Source: Arthrobacter sp. B6 (lineage in GTDB: Bacteria; Actinomycetota; Actinomycetes; Actinomycetales; Micrococcaceae). From it: a stretch of DNA of 64,000 bases. A model generated the notes under the pieces. That model saw only the letters and a list, made by a program, of their open reading frames with translations, searched no databases and was not told the origin of the DNA. Every line of letters begins with the position of its first letter. Positions within the stretch are counted from its first letter, which is position 1. This document shows positions 19,153-28,376 of this stretch, one piece after another. The stretch is from contig NZ_KV467169.1 in NCBI RefSeq assembly GCF_001663775.1, positions 1-64,000 on the forward strand. Direction: 5' to 3'. Position numbers and translations under genes: made by a program.

Positions 19153-20368
19153 GACCGCGGGCCCCGGGGCCGTGACAACGGGACTGCTGCCCGCCGATCG
19201 GCAGCCAGTGATCATCGCCGCCCGGCGGACGCCTGTCTGCCGCTCCAACGGGGCGCTGAAGGACCTGCGGGCGCACCAATTGCTGGCCCCGGTCCTGAAA
19301 CAGCTTCTCGAAGCATCCGGGGTGTCCCCGGAAGATGTGGCTGATGTGGTCATCGGGAACGCGGTCGGCGGAGGCGGCAACGTGGCCCGGCTTGCCCTGC
19401 TGGAGGCCGGCCTTCCGGTTGGCGTGCCCGGCCTGACGGTGGACCGCCAATGCGGTTCCGGCCTGGACGCCATCGTCCTCGCAGCCAGGCTCGTGGCCGC
19501 CGGCGGGAACCTTGTCTATCTCGCCGGGGGAGTGGAGAGCATCAGCACTGCACCGTTGCGGGCCCACAGGAACGGCGACGGCGGACCGGACTTTTTCTCC
19601 CGCGCCCAGTTTGTGCCGCTGAGCTTCGGCGACCCGGACATGGGGGTGGCAGCAGAGAATGTAGCCGCCCGTTTCGCCGTCGGGCGGGACCGGCAGGATG
19701 CCTTTGCCTTGGCCAGCCATCAGCGCGCCGTGGCAGCTGTCAGGGCTGGCCGTTTCGATGGCGAGATCACGCCATTGGAGACACCTGCGGGGACGGTCAG
19801 CAAGGATGATGGCCCGCGTCCCGGACTCAATGCCGCAGTCCTGAAACGTTTCCCGCCGGCCTTTGTCGAAGGGGGGACGGTCACCGCAGGAAACTCATGC
19901 TTCGACGCCGATGCCGCCTCCGCCGTCGTGATCACTTCCCTGCAGCGCGCCCGAGAACTGGAGGCCGAGGACGGCCTCCTGGTCGTGGCGACGGACACTG
20001 CCGGTGTGGACCCCGAACTGCTGGGGATCGGCGCAGCCATGGCCGGCGGAAGGCTGCTGGCCACCCTGGGCCTCACATCGGCCAGGGTGGGGATCGTGGA
20101 ATTCAACGAGGCCTTCGCCGCCCAGGCCCTGGCGTGCCTGGATCATCTGGGCATTGAACCCGGCCGGGCCAATGCCGACGGCGGTGCCCTGGCGTTGGGC
20201 CATGCCTACGGGGCGTCCGGGGCCGTGCTGGTGGCACGGCTGCTGGCCCAGGCCCGTGCCTCGGGCGAAGAGGGCCAGCTGGCGCTGGCGCTGATCAGCA
20301 TCGCCGGCGGGATGGGCACCGCTGCGCTGCTGCGGTACGAAAAGATAACTGGCGGAATCAGCCGGTAG
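19142..20368 (+). CDS. Thiolase-family acyltransferase (YhfS-like), second catalytic Cys replaced by Ser
   Basis: About 408 residues from the TTG at 19142, which has AAAGGA 8 bp upstream and overlaps the ligase stop by 11 bp; a GTG at 19172 is an alternative. The thiolase fold is clear: nucleophile Cys104 in DRQCGSGLDA, NEAFAAQA, and His354 in ALGHAYGASGA. The final motif, normally Cys-x-Gly-Gly-Gly, reads SIAGGMG, so the second active-site cysteine is Ser386. The proton-relay step should be altered, which would favour a non-standard Claisen reaction or weak activity. Paired with the ligase, it probably extends or cleaves the acyl-CoA that enzyme makes. Confidence 0.82.
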   Translation: MGSETAGPGAVTTGLLPADRQPVIIAARRTPVCRSNGALKDLRAHQLLAPVLKQLLEASGVSPEDVADVVIGNAVGGGGNVARLALLEAGLPVGVPGLTVDRQCGSGLDAIVLAARLVAAGGNLVYLAGGVESISTAPLRAHRNGDGGPDFFSRAQFVPLSFGDPDMGVAAENVAARFAVGRDRQDAFALASHQRAVAAVRAGRFDGEITPLETPAGTVSKDDGPRPGLNAAVLKRFPPAFVEGGTVTAGNSCFDADAASAVVITSLQRARELEAEDGLLVVATDTAGVDPELLGIGAAMAGGRLLATLGLTSARVGIVEFNEAFAAQALACLDHLGIEPGRANADGGALALGHAYGASGAVLVARLLAQARASGEEGQLALALISIAGGMGTAALLRYEKITGGISR

Positions 20369-20379
20369 CGTGCGCGCAG

Positions 20380-21003
20380 TCAGTCATCAGCGTCGCCGAG
20401 TCCGCGGGCAGCCAGGGCCTCCCCGGTCTGGCGCGCAAAGGCCACGGTGGTGATAAAGACGGGCAGCACCAGCGCGCGCGGGTTCCGGTCCAGCCCCCGC
20501 GCCCGTGCGGAGTCACGGACGTCGGCGAACGCGCCGGCAATGTAGGGGATGCTCCGCAGCATCACGGCGATGGTCAGCGCGAAGCGTTCAGGGTCGGCGC
20601 CGAAACGCCGGAACGGTGAGGCCAGTGACACCACGCCGTCCAGCAGCCGCTGCATGGGCGTGGTCGCCGTCAGCAAGGATGCCGCCACCACGCACACCAG
20701 GATGTTCAGGACGATCCGGGCCGCGGTGGGTCCGCCGAGCTGCCACCACTGGAACAGCCCGATCACGGGCAGGACGAGCAGCAAGGGACGGATGGCACCG
20801 AGTAGCCGGCGCGGGCCTGCCCCGGTAAGCAGGTACAGCCCGGACATCACGGCAAGGACACCGGCGGACACAAGCCAGTCCACTATGAGGAATGACGCGA
20901 GACCGCAGCCAAAAACCAGCAGGAACTTCAATGCCAGCGGGCAGCGGTGGATGACAGAATTCCCCGGGACGTAGTTCGCCAGCAGGAATCCGTGCCCCCT
21001 CAC
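20380..21003 (-). CDS. ecfT: ECF transporter transmembrane protein EcfT (BioN-like)
   Basis: 207 residues with the GTG at 21003, whose bases overlap the ecfA stop (GTGA). It begins RGHGFLLANYVPGNSVIHR after the initiator. Five or six hydrophobic segments are followed by the coupling helices with two Ala-Arg-Gly signatures (SARARGLDR and LAARGLGD), which contact the ATPases. It acts with EcfA and the substrate-binding protein BioY in the next genes to import biotin. Only one ATPase gene is present, as in BioMNY systems. An upstream in-frame GTG at 21027 is possible but would extend the overlap. Confidence 0.88.
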   Translation of the reverse strand: MRGHGFLLANYVPGNSVIHRCPLALKFLLVFGCGLASFLIVDWLVSAGVLAVMSGLYLLTGAGPRRLLGAIRPLLLVLPVIGLFQWWQLGGPTAARIVLNILVCVVAASLLTATTPMQRLLDGVVSLASPFRRFGADPERFALTIAVMLRSIPYIAGAFADVRDSARARGLDRNPRALVLPVFITTVAFARQTGEALAARGLGDADD

Positions 21004-21716
21004 GGCGCGGCCAGGCCTTCGGCACACAGCGTGCGGTAGCGGTCCACGGCCTGGGCGGGCGGGCCGTCGAACACCACGCGGCCCGCCTCAACCACCAGGA
21101 CGCGGTCCATGTCCAGGGCCAACTCAAGGTCGTGGGTGGACATCAGGATTTGCTGTTCCAGCGCACCCAGCGTGCGGCGCAGGAGTTCGCGGTTACGCAG
21201 GTCCAGCAGCGTGGATGGTTCATCGAGCACCAGCACCGAGGGGTTCACGGCAAGGACAGCGGCCAGCGCCATCAGCTGGCGTTCGCCGCCCGAGAGCTCA
21301 TAGATGCTCTGGTCCGCAAGGCCCAGCAGCCCGAACCGCTCCAGGGCTGCCTCCGCCAGGCGCCGCCGCTCCGTTCCATTCCGAATGGAGCGGCGGAGCG
21401 AAAGTTCAACATCTTCCCGCCCGGTCGGCATGACCAGCTGGGACAGGGGATCAGTGAAGACGAAGCCGACGTTCCGCCTGACTGCCCGGACGGCGTGGAC
21501 GGTATCGTCGCCATCCACGGCAACCGTGCCGGAGCTGGGCTGGACCAGGCCGTTGACCAGGCGCAGCAGCGTCGACTTGCCGGACCCGTTGGCACCGATC
21601 ACGCCGATGCGCCGTTCGGTCAACTCCAGCGTGACACCGTGGAGCAGAGTTTTGGGCTCCGGATGGCTGTCAACGGCAACAGCCACGGAAGCCTGCCGAA
21701 AGGAAATAGTTGGCAT
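21000..21716 (-). CDS. ecfA: ECF transporter ATP-binding protein (BioM-like)
   Basis: 238 residues. Walker A GANGSGKSTL is near residue 40, the Q-loop in FVFTDPLSQLVM near 86, signature LSGGERQLMALA near 142, Walker B SVLVLDEPSTLLD near 160, and the switch His in MSTHDLELA near 190. The TDPLSQLVMPT stretch is typical of ECF ATPases. Its stop overlaps the ecfT start and its ATG lies 6 bp beyond the bioY stop, giving one transcript bioY-ecfA-ecfT. It powers biotin import. Confidence 0.9.
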   Translation of the reverse strand: MPTISFRQASVAVAVDSHPEPKTLLHGVTLELTERRIGVIGANGSGKSTLLRLVNGLVQPSSGTVAVDGDDTVHAVRAVRRNVGFVFTDPLSQLVMPTGREDVELSLRRSIRNGTERRRLAEAALERFGLLGLADQSIYELSGGERQLMALAAVLAVNPSVLVLDEPSTLLDLRNRELLRRTLGALEQQILMSTHDLELALDMDRVLVVEAGRVVFDGPPAQAVDRYRTLCAEGLAAP

Positions 21717-21722
21717 GGCTGG

Positions 21723-22352
21723 CTAGCGTTTGATCCGGTTCACGCGGCGGACCAGGACGTCGGGAAATGCGCGGTGCAGGGCCACAGCAACCGCGGCGGC
21801 GAGGACATTCTTGATCACATCTCCGGGGTAGAAGACCAGGTCGGCCATGAACGCCTGGCCCAGTCCGGTCTTGGTGTTGATCACGATGCCTGCGATCCCC
21901 AGCGAGTGCACCACCAGGATGCTGGTCACCGTGGCAGCCAGGAAGAACCACAGAGCCCGGGCGCGCGTGGTGCGCCGGATGACCACCGTGGCGAGCCAGC
22001 CGACGAGTGCCGCGGCAACGGGGAAGGCGATGATGTAGCCGGCTGACGGTCCGGCCAGGATGCCGAGGCCGCTGCGTCCCTGGCTGAAGATCGGCAGGCC
22101 GGCCAGGCCCAGCAGGGTGTACAGGCCCACGGCGGCGAAACCGCGTGCGGGGCCGAGCATCAGGCCGGTGAGCATCACCGCGAGGGTCTGGAAAGTGATG
22201 GGGATGCCGAAAACGTTCGCCGCGATGCCGGGAACCAGCGCGGAGCCTGCGACGAGCGCGGCGAAAACGGCGATCAGGCCAAGGTCGGTGGCGTTCCAGC
22301 GGCTGCGGGCGGGGGACGCGGCGCCGTTGACGGCAGTGTCTGTCTGGCTCAT
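21723..22352 (-). CDS. bioY: Biotin transporter substrate-binding protein BioY
   Basis: 209 residues from the ATG at 22352 (SQTDTAVNG after Met). An ATG at 22385 is in frame but lies in what looks like the promoter, since GTATAAC occurs there on the minus strand. BioY features are FGIPITFQTLAVMLTGLMLGP with the Gly/Leu-rich following helix, LPIFSQGRSGLGILAGPSAGYI, and the C-terminal FYPGDVIKNVLAA. Six transmembrane segments. It is the S-component that captures biotin and docks on EcfT. Biotin control would be expected; I could not identify a BirA or BioQ site with confidence. Confidence 0.93.
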   Translation of the reverse strand: MSQTDTAVNGAASPARSRWNATDLGLIAVFAALVAGSALVPGIAANVFGIPITFQTLAVMLTGLMLGPARGFAAVGLYTLLGLAGLPIFSQGRSGLGILAGPSAGYIIAFPVAAALVGWLATVVIRRTTRARALWFFLAATVTSILVVHSLGIAGIVINTKTGLGQAFMADLVFYPGDVIKNVLAAAVAVALHRAFPDVLVRRVNRIKR

Positions 22353-22542
22353 GGAAGTCCTGTCGGGGTTATACAAACGAAGCATGGGGGTGTTCCTGAC
22401 GTTACCGTCCGCCGTCGGGAACTATTTTGTAGGGGATCCACTAAACGGACCGCGCACTTGTGACGGCAGGCCACAAAGGGATCCCCCTGACCCCGGCAAG
22501 GACTGCCGTCCGGAACCCGGAACGGGCGGGCAACCAACGCGG

Positions 22543-22571
22543 TTATGGTCTGAGGCTGTGGCCGGTAGACT
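22543..22571 (+). promoter_or_regulatory. Candidate promoter of the ABC-F gene
   Basis: TTATGG (22543-22548), a 17-bp spacer, then TAGACT (22566-22571), 97 bp before the GTG start. An 8-bp inverted repeat (GGGGATCC at 22432, GGATCCCC at 22479) lies upstream between bioY and this gene, of unknown role. Confidence 0.4.
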
Positions 22572-22667
22572 TGTATAGGCCGTTCTCCGGCCTCTCTGCC
22601 CGGTTCCTTCCAGACTTCATCCGTTGTTGGGCTGTGGCGTTCCCTGTTGTGAAAGGCCTTACCTGCT

Positions 22668-24266
22668 GTGATTACCGTCCAGGATCTTGAACTGCGCGCC
22701 GGCGCCCGGCTCCTTATGGACCAGGTGAGCTTCCGCATCGACAGGGGCGACAAGATCGGCCTGGTGGGCCGGAACGGTGCAGGCAAGACCACCCTGACGC
22801 GTGTCCTCGCCGGCGAGGGCCTGCCGGCCGCGGGCAAGGTGACCCGCACCGGCGAGATCGGCTACCTGCCCCAGGACCCCCGCACGCCGGACATGGAGCA
22901 GCTTGCCCGCGACCGTATCCTGTCCGTCCGCGGCCTGGACATCGCCGTCGGCAAGCTCCGGGTGGCCCATGAAGAGATGGCCAGCGAAGACGCCAATATC
23001 CAGCGAAAGGCCATGAACCGCTATGACCGGCTGGAATCCGAATTCCTGGCGGCTGGCGGCTATGCGGCAGAGGCCGAGGCGGCTGCGATCTGCTCCAACC
23101 TTGCCCTGCCGGACCGCCTGCTGAACCAGCCCCTCAGGACACTCTCCGGTGGCCAGCGGCGCCGTGTGGAACTAGCGCGCATCCTGTACTCGGACGCCGA
23201 AACCATGCTTCTCGATGAGCCCACCAACCACCTCGACGCCGATTCCATCGCCTGGCTGCGTGACTTCCTCAAGAACCACCAGGGCGGCCTGATCGTGATC
23301 AGCCACGACACGGAACTGCTCGAAGCCACTGTCAACAAGGTGTTCCTGCTGGACGCCAACCGCGCCCAGATCGATTTCTACAACATGGACTGGAAGCGCT
23401 ACCTCACGCAGCGCGAAACAGACGAACGCGCCCGCAAGCGCGAACGCGCCAACGCTGAAAAGAAGGCCCAGGTCCTGTTCGACCAGGCCAACAAGATGCG
23501 GGCGAAGGCCACCAAGGCCGTGGCGGCGCAGAACATGGCCAAGCGCGCCGAGCGCCTGCTCAGCGGACTGGAAGCCGTGCGCGAAAACGACCGCGTGGCT
23601 GCCCTCCGTTTCCCTGACCCTTCGCCCTGCGGCAGGACGCCGCTTACCGCCGAGGGCCTCAGCAAGTCCTACGGTTCGCTGGAGATCTTCACGGACGTCG
23701 ACCTGGCAATCGACCGCGGCTCCAAGGTGGTCATCCTGGGGCTGAACGGCGCCGGCAAGACCACCCTGCTGCGAATGCTCGCCGGAGTGGACAAGCCCGA
23801 TACCGGCGACGTCATTGCCGGACACGGCCTGAAGGTGGGCTACTACGCCCAGGAACACGAAACGCTCGACGTCGACCGCACCGTCCTCGAGAACATGCGC
23901 TCCTCCGCTCCCGACATGAAGGACGCGGAAGTCCGCGGCATCCTCGGCTCGTTCCTGTTCTCGGGCGACGACGTCGACAAGCCTGCCGGTGTGCTCTCCG
24001 GCGGTGAGAAGACCCGCCTGGCCCTGGCCACCATCGTGGCTTCCAGTGCCAACGTGCTCCTCCTTGACGAGCCCACCAACAACCTGGATCCTGCCAGCCG
24101 CGCCGAAATCCTCGGGGCATTGCGGAATTACTCCGGCGCCGTTGTCCTGGTGAGCCACGACGAAGGGGCAGTCGAGGCGCTGAATCCTGAGCGCGTTGTC
24201 CTGCTGCCTGATGGTATTGAGGACCACTGGAACGAAGACTACCTGGACCTGATTACGCTGGCTTAG
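22668..24266 (+). CDS. ABC-F family ATP-binding protein
   Basis: 532 residues with two tandem ABC domains and no membrane segment: Walker A GRNGAGKTT near residue 35 and GLNGAGKTT near 360, signatures LSGGQRRRVELAR near 160 and LSGGEKTRLALAT near 445, and two LLDEPTNHLD/LLDEPTNNLD Walker B blocks. The linker between domains (about residues 240-305) is rich in Lys, Arg and Ala, the P-site tRNA interaction motif region of ribosome-acting ABC-F factors. The start is a GTG with GAAAGG 11 bp upstream. It is likely to act on the ribosome as a translation factor or antibiotic-protection protein; the sequence does not say which. Confidence 0.9.
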   Translation: MITVQDLELRAGARLLMDQVSFRIDRGDKIGLVGRNGAGKTTLTRVLAGEGLPAAGKVTRTGEIGYLPQDPRTPDMEQLARDRILSVRGLDIAVGKLRVAHEEMASEDANIQRKAMNRYDRLESEFLAAGGYAAEAEAAAICSNLALPDRLLNQPLRTLSGGQRRRVELARILYSDAETMLLDEPTNHLDADSIAWLRDFLKNHQGGLIVISHDTELLEATVNKVFLLDANRAQIDFYNMDWKRYLTQRETDERARKRERANAEKKAQVLFDQANKMRAKATKAVAAQNMAKRAERLLSGLEAVRENDRVAALRFPDPSPCGRTPLTAEGLSKSYGSLEIFTDVDLAIDRGSKVVILGLNGAGKTTLLRMLAGVDKPDTGDVIAGHGLKVGYYAQEHETLDVDRTVLENMRSSAPDMKDAEVRGILGSFLFSGDDVDKPAGVLSGGEKTRLALATIVASSANVLLLDEPTNNLDPASRAEILGALRNYSGAVVLVSHDEGAVEALNPERVVLLPDGIEDHWNEDYLDLITLA

Positions 24267-24318
24267 GCTCGGTCCCACCTAGGGCACCCGTAGTCGCCTT
24301 CCGCTCAGCACCGTGCTC

Positions 24319-24375
24319 GATTTGCCGCGTGCTCGCTCGTGCCTCGCTTAGACGCACGCTACACAAATCAACCAC
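24319..24375 (-). repeat. Intact arm of an inverted repeat (empty-site version)
   Basis: On the minus strand this reads GTGGTTGATTTGTGTAGCG, then TGCGTCTAAGCGAGGC, then ACGAGCGAGCACGCGG. It matches 24662-24696 (about 30 of 35 positions) joined to 24754-24775 (20 of 22 positions), without the 57 bases between them. Confidence 0.65.
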
Positions 24376-24661
24376 GTCGCTTCGCTCGTGGGCAGGTCAC
24401 CGATCAGCCCGGTTCAGTTGCCAGCAGACAGTCAGTTCGCCGCACGTCCGGACCCTGTCCAGCAACCTTCGGACCGTTTCTGTATCTAACGAGCGGACGC
24501 CGTCTTCTTTCCTGGCCGGTGGGGTGCAGGACGAAGTGGGGGGGTGGCTCGGCGGATCTTTCCTTTTCCCAACCCGCCGCGGACAGAAGCCGAGCTGGCT
24601 CAGTTCGCCAGTCCCGCCGTCGTGCTTTCACCTCCGGTGCCCTAGGCACCAGCGCAGCAGC

Positions 24662-24775
24662 GTGGGTGATTTATGTAGCGTGCGTCAGAGGCGAGGGGCC
24701 ACGCCGTCCGGGTTCCCTGGCCGAGCTTGCGAGCTAGGGAGACGGTGGGGAGGACGAGCCAGCACGCGGGAAATC
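24662..24775 (+). repeat. Second arm of the inverted repeat, interrupted by 57 bp
   Basis: 24662-24696 and 24754-24775 together reproduce the arm at 24319-24375. The interrupting bases 24697-24753 are the palindromic mini-element. GAGG occurs on both sides of the inserted part (24693-24696 and 24750-24753), compatible with a 4-bp target duplication. Confidence 0.65.
24697..24753 (+). mobile_element. 57-bp palindromic mini-element (copy 2), apparently inserted
   Basis: It shares its full length with 16741-16797, including GGTTCCCTGGCCGA and the terminal GGTGGGGA. The palindrome arms are CCCTGGC and GCTAGGG with a G-T pair. Unlike copy 1 its insertion site can be compared with an unoccupied one (24319-24375). 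It encodes no protein and would need a transposase in trans. Confidence 0.6.
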
Positions 24776-24845
24776 ACTCGCGTTGCGGAGCGAACGCAAG
24801 TACGCACGCGCGGCACGGGAGCGACAGCGTCGCTACTGTGCAGCT

Positions 24846-25736
24846 TTAGTAGCCCTGGGCGTCCAGGAGGGCGTCTTCTTCTTCGGCGGTCGGGCGCTTT
24901 CGCTTGCGCGGCAGCGGCGGACGACGGCGGGCTGCCGCGGCAGCCGAGTGCACCGCGCTGCCGGAGTTCCGCGAGCCTTCCTCACCGTCAGCCTCATCTT
25001 CTGCGTCGATCGCTGCGTTCCGGGCCTGTTGCCGGGCAGCGTAGCCGAAGCCCACGAACATCAGCACGCCGAAGGCAAACCACTGCAGGGAGTAGGACAG
25101 GTGGGTGCCTTCCTCCGTGGATGGCATGGGGAACGGGAAAGGCATCTCCGCAGCCGGGGGATTCTCCGACGCGAGCTGGCCGTAGGCTCCCGTCAGCACA
25201 GGGTACCCGAGTTCCTCGGCGTATACGCGGAGGTCAATGGACGCCAACTGGCCGTCCGGGGCACCGCGCTGAAGCGTCGGTTCAGCCGGCTTCATACGGA
25301 CGACGGCGGTCACGTCACCTGCCGGCGGGGCGGGGACTGAGTCCGGGCGGCCAGGATTGTTGTTGCCGATGGGCAGCCAGCCGCGGTCGATTACCACAGT
25401 CTCGCCGGTATCCAGCCTGAACGGCACCACGACTTCGTAGCCAGGCTGGCCGTTCAATGGCCTGTTGCGGACAATCCGCTGGCCTGCCGCGTCGTAGCGT
25501 CCCTTGAGTTCAACCTGCGTCCATTCCTTCTCAGGCTCCATCTGGTTGAACTCGTCCTTGACCTCGGCGAACGGGACCGGCGGTGCCGAGTAGTTGGACA
25601 ACACGCGGTTGATCTCGGCGAGCGATTCAGCCCGGCGGTCCATCTGCCAGCGGCCCAGGAAGACGCAGGCAGTTGCAAAGACCGCGGCGAGGAGGAGGTA
25701 GCCAAGCCACTTGCTGGAAAAGAGGAAGCGGTACAT
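24846..25736 (-). CDS. SURF1 family cytochrome oxidase biogenesis protein
   Basis: 296 residues with the SURF1 hairpin topology: one N-terminal membrane helix (WLGYLLLAAVFATACVFLG, residues 10-28) followed by RWQMDRR, an external domain with VELKGRYD, RNRPLNGQPGYEVVVPF and VIDRGWLP, then a second helix (LQWFAFGVLMFVGFGYAA, about 217-234). The C-terminal 60 residues are a charged cytoplasmic tail rich in Glu and Arg. SURF1 helps insert heme a into oxidase subunit I, which fits ctaB and ctaA elsewhere in the window. Its ATG directly follows the stop of the 91-residue gene, so the two are co-translated. Confidence 0.92.
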   Translation of the reverse strand: MYRFLFSSKWLGYLLLAAVFATACVFLGRWQMDRRAESLAEINRVLSNYSAPPVPFAEVKDEFNQMEPEKEWTQVELKGRYDAAGQRIVRNRPLNGQPGYEVVVPFRLDTGETVVIDRGWLPIGNNNPGRPDSVPAPPAGDVTAVVRMKPAEPTLQRGAPDGQLASIDLRVYAEELGYPVLTGAYGQLASENPPAAEMPFPFPMPSTEEGTHLSYSLQWFAFGVLMFVGFGYAARQQARNAAIDAEDEADGEEGSRNSGSAVHSAAAAARRRPPLPRKRKRPTAEEEDALLDAQGY

Positions 25737-26008
25737 TCAGCCGTCCTGCCCCTGCCCCGGGGAGCCATCCCCGGCATCCGTTCCCAGCGGCACGGTTTCC
25801 TTCCAGAGCCCGCGGGTCTGGAGGTAGTCCTCCAGCCAGTCGCGGTGTTCGCCGCAGGCGAGCCAGATCTTGCGTCGCTCCGGAGTATGGATCTTGGGAT
25901 TGTTCCAGAGCAGCTGCCACGAGGCCCCGGAACGGCAGGCTTTCCGGGAGCACATGGCAACTGCGGCCGGCGCGGGACCGGGAGTCCCCGCGGCCAGGTC
26001 GAAAATAT

Positions 26009-26012
<4 letters not shown>
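25737..26012 (-). CDS. Conserved 91-residue Cys-containing protein of unknown function
   Basis: I recognise the type as a small actinobacterial protein but not its function. After a short Ala/Pro-rich N-terminus the protein has MCSRKACRSGASW, then LLWNNPKIHTPERRKIWLACGEHRDWLEDYL. The four potential ligands Cys-x4-Cys and Cys-x2-His, all within about 35 residues, suggest a small zinc site. There is no signal peptide or membrane helix. The ATG overlaps the DUF3099 stop (ATGA), and its own stop abuts the surf1 ATG. The tight coupling hints at a role with cytochrome oxidase biogenesis, which is inference. Confidence 0.75.
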
Positions 26013-27315
<1,303 letters not shown>

Positions 27316-27463
27316 CGGGGAACGGTAAGGCTCCGGCCAGGACCCTGACACTAGCTGCGACGGGCTTCTTTGTGGGGGTCGGACAAGCGAATTCGGGAAC
27401 AGCGCTGGCATGATTGACTGCAGACCTCTAGCGATTTAGACGTTTCGAACAAAGGGAGCTCGT

Positions 27464-28216
27464 ATGGGACTGCTGGACAACAAAACCGCCATCGTGACCG
27501 GATCCTCACGCGGAATCGGCGCCGAAGTGGCAAAGATCCTGGCTGGCGAGGGCGCCGCCGTCGTGGTCAATTACCGCCAGAAGGCGCCCCGCGCCAACAA
27601 AGTGGTCGCCGGTATCGAAGCCGCTGGCGGCCGTGCAACGGCCGTTGGCGCGGACCTGACCACGCTGGAAGGCGTTCAGGCCCTGGCCAGTGCAGCCATG
27701 GAAAACTTCGGCTCCCTGGACGTCCTGGTCCTGAACGCTTCCGGCGGCATGGAATCCGGCATGGAGGATGACTACGCGCTGAAGCTGAACCGGGACGCGC
27801 AGGTCAACATGCTCAACGCTGCTGTGCCACTGATGAAGGAGGGCTCGCGCGTGGTCTTCGTGACCAGCCACCAGGCCCACTTCATCAACACCGTTCCCAC
27901 CATGCCGGAGTACGAGCCCGTAGCCCGCAGCAAGCGCGCCGGCGAGGACGCCCTCCGGGCGCTGCTCCCGAACCTTGCCGAGAAGGGCATCTCCCTGGTG
28001 GTTGTCTCGGGCGACATGATCGAAGGCACTGTCACGGCAACCCTGCTTGACCGGTCAAACCCGGGCGCAATCGAGGCCCGCCGCGCCGAAGCCGGCAAGC
28101 TCTACTCCGTGGAGGAATTCGCCGAAGTCGTGGCCAGCATGGCAACCGCCGACGTCGAATCCGGCCACACAGAGTACGCCGGCGGCGCCGATTACTTCGG
28201 CAAGGGCACCAACTAG
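27464..28216 (+). CDS. SDR-family protein with displaced catalytic tyrosine
   Basis: 250 residues, Rossmann fold with the cofactor motif TGSSRGIG (12-19) and LNASGG near 90 in place of the usual Asn-Ala-Gly. The catalytic Ser is present (Ser135 in VTSHQAHF), but the nearest tyrosine is Tyr150 and the only candidate lysine is Lys157. The spacing is seven instead of the usual four, and Val153 occupies the canonical tyrosine position. The enzyme may use an altered proton relay or may not be a dehydrogenase. AAAGGGAG before the ATG supports the start. A strong terminator follows. The substrate is unknown. Confidence 0.8.
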   Translation: MGLLDNKTAIVTGSSRGIGAEVAKILAGEGAAVVVNYRQKAPRANKVVAGIEAAGGRATAVGADLTTLEGVQALASAAMENFGSLDVLVLNASGGMESGMEDDYALKLNRDAQVNMLNAAVPLMKEGSRVVFVTSHQAHFINTVPTMPEYEPVARSKRAGEDALRALLPNLAEKGISLVVVSGDMIEGTVTATLLDRSNPGAIEARRAEAGKLYSVEEFAEVVASMATADVESGHTEYAGGADYFGKGTN

Positions 28217-28272
28217 CGTTCCGGCATCCATCCCGGAGCCGGTTCTCCACGCGGCAAGCCATCATCGTGACG

Positions 28273-28305
28273 AGCTCCGGGCAGTACTCCTGCCCGGAGC
28301 TTTTT
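28273..28305 (+). terminator. Rho-independent terminator after the SDR gene
   Basis: A perfect 12-bp stem (28273-28284 AGCTCCGGGCAG with 28290-28301), a 5-nt loop and TTTTT directly after. Confidence 0.9.
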
Positions 28306-28340
28306 GTCTGTCGTGAAGTCCAGGCTGTGAATCGACGGCG

Positions 28341-28369
28341 TTGTCCGTGGGGGCCATGCCGCCTAGGGT
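28341..28369 (+). promoter_or_regulatory. Leaderless promoter of the VOC gene
   Basis: TTGTCC (28341-28346), a 17-bp spacer, TAGGGT (28364-28369). The ATG at 28377 begins 7 nt after the -10, the distance expected for a transcription start at the first codon. There is no ribosome-binding site. Confidence 0.65.
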
Positions 28370-28376
28370 TTTGTGC

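Larger units (their letters stand above)
24267..24845. other. 579-bp non-coding, repeat-rich gap
   Basis: No gene is credible here. The frames that are open have no ribosome-binding site and strange composition. The gap holds an inverted pair of ~57-nt units (24319-24375 and the split 24662-24775), a palindromic element inserted in the second unit, an inverted CCTAGGGCACC (24279) / GGTGCCCTAGG (24637) pair, and G-rich runs (GTGGGGGGGTGG around 24536). It separates ABC-F from the surf1 operon. Confidence 0.7.

Noticed and set aside
22353..22667. A biotin riboswitch or BirA operator before bioY
   Set aside because: The only structure is an 8-bp inverted repeat with a 39-nt loop, and no known biotin-regulator motif could be matched.
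24329..25420. Several long open frames in the gap between ABC-F and surf1
   Set aside because: They run through inverted repeats and into surf1 antisense, lack ribosome-binding sites and show no family resemblance.
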